Shown here: piece after piece, positions 44,748 through 53,700 of the stretch
Layout of the letters: each line of letters starts with the position of its first letter
Numbering within the stretch: the first letter of the stretch is position 1
From: Ceratodon purpureus
Taxonomy: Eukaryota > Streptophyta > Bryopsida > Pseudoditrichales > Ditrichaceae
Direction: 5' to 3'
Length of the DNA: 64,000 nt
Assembly: GCA_014871385.1 (NCBI GenBank)
Contig: CM026426.1
Span: forward strand, 26,882,265-26,946,264
The notes under the pieces: model-generated
Told to the model about the DNA's origin: nothing
Database searches by the model: none
Seen by the model: only the letters and a program-made list of their open reading frames with translations
Position numbers and translations under genes: made by a program

Positions 44748-45430
44748 TTATGATTCCACCACTCTCCCATCTTATCCCCTTGTTTTTATTGAATATTCCC
44801 ACACTCTCTAAATTTTTAATTTTTTTTTTCTCCCTTCGTTGAACACTACGCTTTTATTTAATTCCTTCTCTCATTTCGTTTGTTCATTTTTATAATTCCA
44901 CCTCTCCCCTATCCTCCCGCCTTATTTTTATTCAATACTCCTACGCTCTTTAATTCTTTTTTTTTTTTTTTTTTCCCCCTTCGTTGAACACTACGCTTTT
45001 ATTTAATTCCTTCTCTCATTTCGTTTGTTCATTTTTATAATTCCACCTCTCCCCTATCCTCCCGCCTTATGTTTATTCAATACTCCTACGCTCTTCAATT
45101 TTTTATTTTTTATTTTTTTCCCCCTTCGTTGAACACTACGCTTTTATTCAATTCCTTCTCTCATTTCGTTTGTTCATTTTTATAATTCCACCTATCCCCT
45201 ATCCTCCCGCCTTATTTTTATTCAATACTCCTACGCTCTTTAATTCTTTTTTTTTTTTTTTTTTTCCCCCCTTCGTTGAACACTACGCTTCTATTTAATT
45301 CCTTCTCTCATTTCGTTTGTTCATTTTTATAATTCCACCTCTCCCCTATCCTCCCGCCTTATTTTTATTCAATTCTCCTATGCTCTTTAATTTGTTTTTT
45401 TTTATTTTTTTCTTCATTTTATAAATTCGA
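44748..45430. repeat. T-rich tandem repeat array, about 145-147 bp unit
   Basis: The marker CGTTGAACACTACGCTT recurs at about 44838, 44983, 45128 and 45275, giving spacings of 145, 145 and 147. Each unit includes CATTTCGTTTGTTCATTTTT, TATCCTCCCGCCTTAT and a long T run. A diverged first unit begins near 44748. Almost all purines are on the minus strand. It is flanked by GC arrays B3 and B4. Confidence 0.8.
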
Positions 45431-45579
45431 ATGCCTATTTGTTTACTTTTTTTTCTTTTTTTTTCTTTTGGGTACTCCAATCTCTCATACTAATGTATGG
45501 TATTTCAGTGTAGTCCATTCTCTCCCTTAAGCTTTTTTTTTTTTTTTTTTTCTGAACTTACGACTTTTAAACTTCATTG

Positions 45580-45835
45580 CGCGCGCCCTGTTGGATCGCG
45601 CGCGTCCGAGCGCGCCTGCAGGCGCCCGCGCGATCGCGTCCGCAGTCGACCCATTGAACCTTCCCGCGAGCACGCGCGCACTCGCGCGACCGCGCCCGCA
45701 AGTACGCGCGCGCGTCTGCCTGTTCGACGCGCGCGCGCGACCTCCTCGCCCTACGCTCGCCCTGCTCGCGCCCACCCGTTCGCGCGCGCCTGCTCGCGCC
45801 CCACGCCGCCTGCGCGCGCGCTCAGGGTTTCAACT
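45580..45835. repeat. GC-rich array B4, without an adjoining gene
   Basis: GCGCGCGCC/CTCGCGCCC motifs right after a T run. No TATA box or gene follows within 300 bases, so with B3 it brackets the T-rich tandem array. Function unknown. Confidence 0.6.
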
Positions 45836-46149
45836 GGATTAACGCAGTAACTAGTAAAATTTATCCCATATTTTAAGTTAACACTGCCTGAGGTTAGCTT
45901 AAAACGACTTACCTTCCTGTGGGAGGGCAGAAACATGAAGGGCGAGATGACAGCCTGCTCCAGTTCTTAGACATGTGTGAATGGGGTGGGTAGTCCTCCC
46001 GCACTCTCATGTTTCTCAATCTTTTCACATAAATAGGATTCCTTTTTATGTAGATGTGCACGTGTATGTAGTTCACACACTTTAATTTATTTAAATTTTA
46101 TTCATTTTTCCCTCTCGTTGTTACTTCTTCTCATTGAATTGAGGTGGCC
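45836..46149. other. Spacer between arrays B4 and B5
   Basis: No gene seen. Confidence 0.5.
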
Positions 46150-46483
46150 AAATCGATCTCGACCGTTCGATCGCGCCCGCACCCGACCGCCCGTGCGCGC
46201 CCGCGCCTTCATTCGCCCGCCGCTCTCCGCCCGTGCGCGCCCGCGCCTGCATTCGCCCGCCGCTCTCCGCCCGCGCCCGCCCGCTCCCGCCCGCTTCGCG
46301 CTCCAGCGCTCGTGCCCGCATGCGCCCGCCCCCGCCCGTCTTCCCCCGCGCGCGCTATCCGCCACGCGGCCTGCAATCGTGCGCACCCACCTGCGCCCGC
46401 CCGTTCGCGTCGGAGCGCGCCCGCTCGGTCGCGCCTGTCCGGACAGTACTCGCCCGGTCGAGGGCGGCAGTATATAAACTGCC
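46150..46483 (+). promoter_or_regulatory. GC-rich array B5 with TATA box, transposase of hAT-B
   Basis: CGCGCCCG/CGCCCGC motifs; a unit with GCCCGCCGCTCTCCGCCCG occurs twice (about 46213 and 46255). ATATAA at 46472-46477 is flanked by GGCAGT and ACTGCC, a perfect 6-bp stem. The leader contains GGTGGGGGGAAT at about 46588, matched by GGGTGGGGGGGAAT in the kinase-like gene leader. Confidence 0.7.
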
Positions 46484-46721
46484 CCCTTGATTTGACATCC
46501 ACCTTACCTCCTTGCGTGCTTCATGTCCTGGGTCTCCTTGAGGGCTCCTTGCTTGAAACTGTTAGCTTGGGGAGACACTTGGTTTCGGTGGGGGGAATGT
46601 AAAAATTCTTCTCGCCATAAATCAATGTGTCAAGCACTTTTCAGACACACTAAGTTATTCAGATAATAATCTTTTGGTACTACTGGTCCTATTAGTCCCG
46701 ATACTTCCCTAATCATTCACT

Positions 46722-49700
46722 ATGGATCCGGTTGAAGCGGTTGTACCGGTTGAAGTGGTTGCTCCGGCTAGAGCCATTCCAAGACTCGGTACGAGAGAGT
46801 GGGCACCATGGTTTACGATCAAGCTCCAGGAAGGGTCACTGTCACATAAAGTAGCCCAATGTGTGTATTGCAGGACCAAGTTTTCGTACGTGAAGTCTAG
46901 GTGCTTTCAGCATTATGGTTGGGACCAGTCCAATCTCTCGAGGGTTTGCCAAAAGGCACCTACCGTAGTGAAGAGGAAGTTTCAGTTTTGCGCTGGAAAG
47001 ATTCCCGGCCCTTTGACACAAGAGGAGATGGATGGTATGAGGCCAACGTTCCCCGCGTCAGTTCAACGTGGAACATCCAGTGCTTCCACACACGGCACTC
47101 TGTACGGTGGATCCGAACCCTCGTACAATGATACCGAAGAGGACCGAAATGTCTCCAGTGTTGCACCTAGTAGGGCCGGTTCGAATACCACTAGGAGCTT
47201 GCGGCAACAGGACATGAGTGAAGCACTCCAGATCGCCAAGCGGAAGGAGCTGGACATGTTGTGGTCATCCTTCTTTTACGAAGCCAACGTCGCATTCAAC
47301 GTGGCCAAGCACCCATCATTTATTAAGGCGGTGAGCACAACCGCGGCTGCCGGATTTAACTACGGTCCTCCTTCCTATGACGCGATGCGAACAACGCACA
47401 TCAAGGAAAAAAAGAAGTTGATCAAGGCAAAGATTGATGAACGTACGAAAACCTCGACCGAGTTATACGGGGCTACCATATGCTCCGATGGTTGGGATAA
47501 TGTGAATCGCCGACCGTTGATGAATGTCATGCTAGTATGTCCGGCAGGCGATGTATTTCTTGGGTCTGTTGATACGACTGGCGAGAAGAAGTCAATGGGA
47601 TATATTGCCGGGGAGATGAAGAAATATATTCGAGAAATTGGCCCTCAGAATGTTGTCCAGATTTGCACGGACAATGCAGCCAACATGCTTGGCGCCATGG
47701 ATAATATCCTAGAGGAGTTTTCTCACATGTACAAGCAGGGCTGTTGTGCCCATATTCTAGATCTTCTTATGGAGGACTGGGGCAAGGAAGTCTTTGTGAA
47801 GGATTTGGTCGCCAAGGCTAAACACGTGTGTCATTACATTCGGAGACATCATGTTCCCATGGCCCTTTTCCGCAAATTTGAACCGAAGTTGTCCTTGGTG
47901 GTTCCTGCTGAAACCAGATTCGCTTGTAACTATCTGATGATAGCGCGCCTTATGGAGGTTAAATTTGCTTTGGAGCAAGTGGTCATGGCAGCGGAGTGGT
48001 TCGAGTATGTTGACGGTCTATTCAACCAAACCGAGGGGGTGCGTAATCATGCACGCGCAAGCGTAGTGCGTCAAACAATTCGTGACGATGGGTTCTGGCA
48101 TCAGTGTGACAACTTCACGCACCTAGTGAAACCAGCCCTAGTAGCTCTCAGAACCTTCGATGGGAGCCAGCCGGCAATGGGCAAGGCATGGATTACAATG
48201 AGCAACCTAAAGGATCACGTGTACAATCTCCGAGGATCCCCTTGCTTTTTCCCACCTGTCATGGCAACAAGGATGGAGATGCGGTTCAACCGTAGATGGG
48301 ACATGATGCATACCGATCTTCATTATGCCGCGGCGCTCTTGAACCCTTGGGTTAGAACGCATAAGGGCTTACAAGTCATAGGAGAAGCGAAGGCGGCTCT
48401 CAATCGGGTGTTTCGTCAAGTGGGTGGCCAAATGGGAATTCCATTTGGCGATCTTATGAAAGAGATGATCGAGTTCGACGAGGGACGTGGCCCTTACAGC
48501 CCCGAAGTGACCATCGATATCAGAGGTTTGAATCTGGAACCCCATCAATGGTGGCAGAGGATTGGAGGGGGACCATTGGCAGTCATTGCAAAGCGCATTT
48601 TATCTCAGGTCTGCTCCGCCTCATCGTGTGAACGGAATTGGAGCATGTATTCGTTTGTCCACAACAAGGTACGCAACCGCCTAGGGTTGGAGAAGTCTGA
48701 GGCCTTGGTGTACATTTATACGAATAGCAGACTCCTCCGCGAACGCCCAAAGCCCAACCCCCTCAGATGGTACGAGAACAATGCATGGTCAGAGGAGTCA
48801 GATCCGGAGAGAGATCCAAGCGAAGAAGAAGGAGATGACGACGATCATTACATACCAGTTGACCACGCAGGCAGTGGGGATGATGATGTCTGGGGACATG
48901 ATAACGTCGACGTTAACACGAATGGGCAAAACGACGGTAATGGCAACGGACGCGGTGACGCTAACCGCAACAATCCGCGTGACCGCAACAACCACGATGA
49001 TAACGGTGAAGCGTACGACTTCAACAATGAACCAGAATATAACCAGGGAAACCCGGACATGAACATCTATGGAGACGAATTACCCACACTCCCGGTATTT
49101 GATGAAGCGGCTAATGCAGAAGGAAGAGGCGCTTGTGACGAAAGAGATGCTATTCCATCCAAATCAATCCAGAGAACAATGACGGGGTTGCAGATGATTC
49201 ATCCAGCGAGGACCATCTTGGCAACAATATCCATGCTGGCGATGATGATGAGGACAGTGACGAAGGGGGTGATGGAAGTCATGGACGGGCTGTAGATGGA
49301 CCTCATTGGACCGGCCTCGTTAGTGGGGAGGGCAATTGGGGAACCGTTCTGGCACAAGGCGACTCAAGCTTGCTTCAAGAGATTCCTCCTGCTCATCAGA
49401 GAAGGACCGTTTACGCAATCCCCGCACAGACTGTGCCTCCATCGCAACCCACTGGTACGGGGGGTATCGAACCAGATACAATCGTGGATGGAGGCCTGAC
49501 TTGGAGGCCCACAAGTTCAATGGGCGCAAAAATAGCTCGACTCCTTAGATCATCAGCAGCGGCGAGGCCTCCACTCAATCGAGCTGGTGGTAGTCGGCGT
49601 GGTGCCTCTACCGCCAAGCTAGTCCCCGTGGCGCCAGCTATAGACGACGCCGTACAGAATGTGGCCCAACGTGGTGCGAAGAAGTCCACAGACAAGGTTG

Positions 49701-50167
49701 TTAGGAAACCACCATCACAAGAACCCCGCGGAGGAACACGAAAGTCAAGCAAAAGAACTGGACCTGATCCCCTTCCATTCTATACAGGGTACACTAAAGG
49801 GGGGCCTTCTTCTGGAACTGGGGTTGTTCGCACACGCATAATCAGTGAGGATGGCATCACAGCCATCGGTAATTCCGGAAAGGAGAGGCCTATGAAGCGC
49901 CTAGTAAGTGCAAGAGATGGCAATACGGGTGAAGTTTCCATGCAAGTGCGCAATATTACATCGGAGATGGAAGGAGAGGTACAAGCTCCAGTGGTCGGAG
50001 CTCCTGAGGATGAAGGTGACAACGAGCACTCAGAGGAGGAAGACCCGGATTGCGATGAGGCGCCAGATGACGAAGATGTGATAATCCGGCACGAATTGGG
50101 GCCCACTGTGGCTCGCAAAAGACAATCTTCACGCAAGAAGAAGCCCCGCAAAGCAAGGAGAGTCTAG
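46722..50167 (+). CDS. hAT transposase of hAT-B, with long acidic/basic tail; one frame break
   Basis: From ATG 46722: a BED-like finger (CVYCRTKF...H...C), a Ser/Thr-rich linker, FFYEANVAFNVAKHPSF, the first Asp in CSDGWDNV, the second in CTDNAANM, GCCAHILDLLMEDW, the DUF659-type core, and the hAT dimerisation motif SSCERNWSMYSFVHNKVRNRL. An Asp/Asn/Gly-rich tail follows. At about 49150-49200 the natural composition passes to another frame, which is open to 50167 and ends in an acidic stretch then RKRQSSRKKKPRKARRV. The 49295 stop is therefore probably the result of a frameshift. The whole is about 1,145 residues, far longer than typical hAT transposases, with the same plan as hAT-A. Confidence 0.85.
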
Positions 50168-50495
50168 ACTGTGGTCACCTTTTTAGCGCATGAAGTAGCA
50201 GTAAATCTAAACATACAATCTACCGGGTAAAAACCAAAAAAAATACTATGTTATTCTTGATGTTTTTTTTTTTTTTTCGTAGCACCTTCTTATTACGTAG
50301 ACTTATACTGTTACTTAGAGTCAACCTAGTTCATTATCTCACACTCGAAGGAGTTGTATGGTTGTGCTCTGTATTATTTTTTGTGCGCTAAATGCGGTTA
50401 ATATATCTCCATTGAGTAATTTCGCAGTGATTTTTTTTTGTATTCTGTTCAATATACGAGTATACCGTAACCGAACTTGTACAGTGTATGTAACG
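50168..50495. other. Spacer after the transposase gene of hAT-B
   Basis: AT-rich with a T run near 50263-50277. No gene seen. Confidence 0.5.
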
Positions 50496-50846
50496 CTGCA
50501 TATCCGGGCGCGTGCACGGGGACGGGCGCGTACAGGAAGGCGGGCGAGTGCACGGAGTCGGGCGCGTGCGCGGGGACAGGCGCGTGCACGGTCACGGGCG
50601 CGTACAGCGTGCTCGCGCGTACAGATAACCGGCGCGCGCAGGGGTACGGGCGCGAGCACGCGGGCACGGGCACCTGCGGCGTCGGGCGCGCCCGATGTGG
50701 GCTGGCAGGCGCACACGCGGGCACGGGCGCGGGCAGTCCCCCGTGCGAACGCGGTGGACGGGCGCGTGCGGACGGGCGCGTGTGGAGGCCCTGTGCGCGC
50801 GCGTGTACGCGCTTACGGGCGCGAACAGCCGAGGGGAGCATAAAAG
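50496..50846 (+). promoter_or_regulatory. GC-rich array B6 with TATA box, kinase-like gene of hAT-B
   Basis: The motif here reads CGGGCGCG on the plus strand, the reverse of the other B arrays, although the gene is also on the plus strand. ATAAAAG lies at 50840-50846 between imperfect GGGAGC and GGCGCCC arms. A G run followed by AATTTTTTATTTTT lies in the leader near 50968-50993. Confidence 0.65.
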
Positions 50847-51020
50847 GCGCCCTTTAACCCTTATTTTCTACTTTTCAAAGTCTCCTCTTCCAGGTGGCTC
50901 CTTGTCCTAGCCCGTGACTCCACGTGCTCTGCTTGGAATTGCAGGAAGTGGGAGCAACTAGATTGGGTGGGGGGGAATTTTTTATTTTTTTTATTGTGTG
51001 TCCAGTTCATTATTCCAACT

Positions 51021-52589
51021 ATGTCGGTCTCTTGTGGATCCGGGAAACGCCCTGCCTACGTAGATCTTGATGTGCCTGTAGAGGATGTGATGGCAACCTC
51101 CACAGCACCGACCGTTACAGGCTCAAACCCGTCATCAAGCTCATTGGGAAAGAAGAACCGAAAGTCGGCGAGTGAGAGGGACCCGGACTACCCACCTCCT
51201 CGGTACCAGGAATTCGTTAGAGAGCTAGCATTGGAGTGGTACGGATGTCGGAAACGGGAGATGATTACCCGTACATACGTTGAGAAGGGGGAGACCGGAA
51301 TTAAGGACTTGAAGACCCATTTGGAAAAGTATTTGTGGAAGAAGCTGGACCTTTCCGAGAGATATAATGATTGTATTCATTACTTTCATTTCCCTAAGTG
51401 GATGGAGCAACAAATAACAACAAACACTACGAACATTGTGCATGTCTTTGAGTGTGTCAACAAGAAGCCGAAGGAGGGCTACTCGCGGGCGCAGAAGGAG
51501 GAGATAGAGAAGCTCAAATATGTCCAGGATTCGTGCGCGAGATTCTCGAATAATAAGACGAGGGCGAGGCCATGGCTTGAAGCTGGATTGAAAAGCGCAA
51601 TGGAGAAGTACTTGTGGGGAGCAGTGGTTGGAGTTCCGAGAGGGGTCAAGTTGGTTCCGCTGTCAGGCACAAAGGAAGGCGGTTATGGTAAAGTCCGAAA
51701 ATTACGTATTGTTGGCATGCAAACCATACCTGAGACTTGTGTCTTTGCGGGGAAGACGTCCAAGGCTCTTGACGAGACCCAGAAGCGGCACGAGACATCA
51801 ATAGAAGCCATGGTTTGCAGGATTGACCATCCCGGCGTTATTAAGTTTTTTGCGGTCAATGACTGGACGATGGAAGCCTACACGCTTTGGTGGAATGGGG
51901 ATTGCCTGCAGAATTTTCTGCACAAGTTCAATTCAAATATCGGTGAGGGTACTCAGAACCCTAACATCCACAAGCAGATCGATATGCCCATGGAAACACG
52001 TGACCGTGTTAAGGCCTTCCGCACCCATAGGGCCAAGCTAGCTTGGGCACTCATCTGTATTATGGACCGGGTCCATAAGGGGTATTTGCAGTATAATGAC
52101 ATCTCCCCGGGAAACGTCTTGCTTCACTTCCCAGAGGATAAAGTGAGCGAGGTTTACATTGGAGTATGCGAATGGGGCCTTGCAAGTCGGGTGTGTGAGA
52201 CAACTCCTTCAAGGTACGGTTACCCAAGTGATGAGGCGCGTACGGAAGCCTTCAAGGAACGTGGTAGTTTTGTGGCTCCGGAGTTGTGGTACACTTATGG
52301 TAAGCCAAATTCGGAGACCTCATATGAAACTGTAAGGAGGAGACATCTATATACGCAGGCTGCCGATGCGTACTCGGTTGGAGTGGTAGCAAATATGATT
52401 TGGAAGGACAAGGACGACTTCGACCTTTTCAAGGATACAGCGGGGAAGGCTAGATTTGCGGTGGCGTTGAAGGAGCTCACAAATCCCGATCCCAAGAGCC
52501 GCTCCACCTTGCGTTTGGTCCACGCTACTCTAACAGCCCCTCCCTACAATTTCCAAATCCCAGAGTGTTGTTATCGCAAACATATTTAG
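51021..52589 (+). CDS. Protein-kinase-like protein of hAT-B, 522 residues, intact frame
   Basis: It starts at ATG 51021. A Ser/Thr-rich N-terminus is followed by about 150 residues shared with the hAT-A protein. The kinase-like domain begins near residue 220: Gly-rich loop KEGGYGKVRKLRI, probable VAIK-like Lys in VFAGKTS, an alphaC-like RHETSIEAMV, HPGVIKFFAV and WWNGDCL. The catalytic loop is YLQYNDISPGNVLLHF, with Asp and Asn kept but the HxD His position changed. The metal-binding triad is CEWGL, where Glu replaces the DFG Asp. VAPELWY is the APE motif, and DAYSVGVVANMIW resembles the alphaF region. The changed triad suggests a weak kinase or pseudokinase. The last gene before the right end of the element. 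Confidence 0.8.
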   Translation: MSVSCGSGKRPAYVDLDVPVEDVMATSTAPTVTGSNPSSSSLGKKNRKSASERDPDYPPPRYQEFVRELALEWYGCRKREMITRTYVEKGETGIKDLKTHLEKYLWKKLDLSERYNDCIHYFHFPKWMEQQITTNTTNIVHVFECVNKKPKEGYSRAQKEEIEKLKYVQDSCARFSNNKTRARPWLEAGLKSAMEKYLWGAVVGVPRGVKLVPLSGTKEGGYGKVRKLRIVGMQTIPETCVFAGKTSKALDETQKRHETSIEAMVCRIDHPGVIKFFAVNDWTMEAYTLWWNGDCLQNFLHKFNSNIGEGTQNPNIHKQIDMPMETRDRVKAFRTHRAKLAWALICIMDRVHKGYLQYNDISPGNVLLHFPEDKVSEVYIGVCEWGLASRVCETTPSRYGYPSDEARTEAFKERGSFVAPELWYTYGKPNSETSYETVRRRHLYTQAADAYSVGVVANMIWKDKDDFDLFKDTAGKARFAVALKELTNPDPKSRSTLRLVHATLTAPPYNFQIPECCYRKHI

Positions 52590-52779
52590 AAGTAGGCAAG
52601 TAGTGACAACAATGTGATATTCTCAGTTCTCCATAAGAGGGGACATTTTTTGTAAGTGGTTTACTGCCACAATTTTGCAAAACTTTTCAATAAACATTGC
52701 ACTTCCCAATTGCCCTCTTCTGAAATACATGCCCTCTCTTGTCATTTATGATTTTGCCCGATGTCGCTCTTTCCCTACT

Positions 52780-53190
52780 AATCTGCAGCGCTCGCGCCCG
52801 ACCGCCGGCGCCCGATGCAGCGCACTCGCCCGAATGCACGCGCCCGATCTAGGCTCGCGCCCACATGACCGCGCCCGATAAGTGTGCTCGCGACCGCCAA
52901 CTGGATCGCACCCGCAGCGACGCTCGCGCCCGTTCGCACGCGCACGCGCGCGGCCGGAACGACGCACGCGCCCGATCTAGGCTCGCGCCCACATGACCGC
53001 GCCCGATAAGTGTGCTCGCGACCGCCAACTGGATCGCACCCGCAGCGACGCTCGCGCCCGTTCGCACGCGCACGCGCGCGGCCGGAACGACGCACGCGCC
53101 CTCGCTCTCGCGCACTCCAGCGCGCGCCCGTGACATCGCGTTCGCGCGGACGCTCGCGCCCGTAATCGCGCTCGCGCCCGCACTAATTCA
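52780..53190. repeat. GC-rich right-end array B7 with 128-bp tandem duplication
   Basis: CGCGCCCG motifs up to the element border. A 128-bp unit at 52837-52964 is repeated without visible change at 52965-53092, followed by the start of a third copy. The near-identity shows a recent duplication. Confidence 0.8.
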
Positions 53191-53191
53191 G

Positions 53192-53199
53192 CGCTAGGT
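53192..53199. repeat. Right target-site duplication of hAT-B (CGCTAGGT)
   Basis: Exact copy of 39505-39512, immediately after the last bases of array B7. Confidence 0.6.
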
Positions 53200-53700
53200 A
53201 AATTCGTTTTACCCTTACCGTGAGTCAACTGGTCAACGCCCTTATGTGACGGACACGGGGGTCTGTCTTGTCACCATGACGGACTAGCGGACTAACGGAC
53301 GGTCGGTCCATTATGACAACCATGGCGATGGCCGGTGTGGTGACGGTTGTGGTTTGTCCTCTGGATGTGTGAATTGTTCGGGAATGTCTACGCGCTCTGC
53401 TCGATCCTAGTCATCGGGGATGATGATGCTTGGGGGCCGCGTTTCTGCCATAGGGCTGATTGGGGCTGGCTCGGTAGTTGGGTGCAGAGACAGGGCCTCT
53501 ATATCCAAGTTGTCAAACTCCATGTTGTCTAACTCCATGTTTTCCCAGTCATTTTCTTACTGTTCTAACTCCAGAGTGGCCAATGTAGAATCAATACAAT
53601 GATCGAGGAATTCTTGGGGAGGATTCGCTGTGGTTGAAGGGTGCTCCTGGAGCCACACACATGCACTGTTGGTGATCAGCTTGGCAGCCATGTGAATCCA
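53200..53700. other. Region right of hAT-B
   Basis: No supported gene. CGGACTAGCGGACTAACGGACGG-like short repeats occur near 53280; otherwise nothing. Confidence 0.4.

Larger units (their letters stand above)
39513..53191 (+). mobile_element. hAT-B: 13.7-kb multigene hAT-type transposon
   Basis: Four plus-strand genes: a small helical protein, the N-domain/RING-like protein, the hAT transposase and the kinase-like protein. The last three are homologous to genes of hAT-A but strongly diverged. Seven GC-rich arrays of CGCGCCCG-type motifs replace the GGCCGTC arrays of hAT-A. Four of them precede genes, two flank a T-rich tandem array, and one forms the right end. The RING-like and kinase-like genes are open end to end. 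The transposase has one frame break in its tail. So the copy is younger than hAT-A. Gene order and orientation differ from hAT-A, where the genes converge. Confidence 0.75.

Noticed and set aside
39535-53190. Arg/Ala-rich open frames within the CGCGCCCG arrays
   Set aside because: Compositional artefacts of the repeats; no conserved start or domain.
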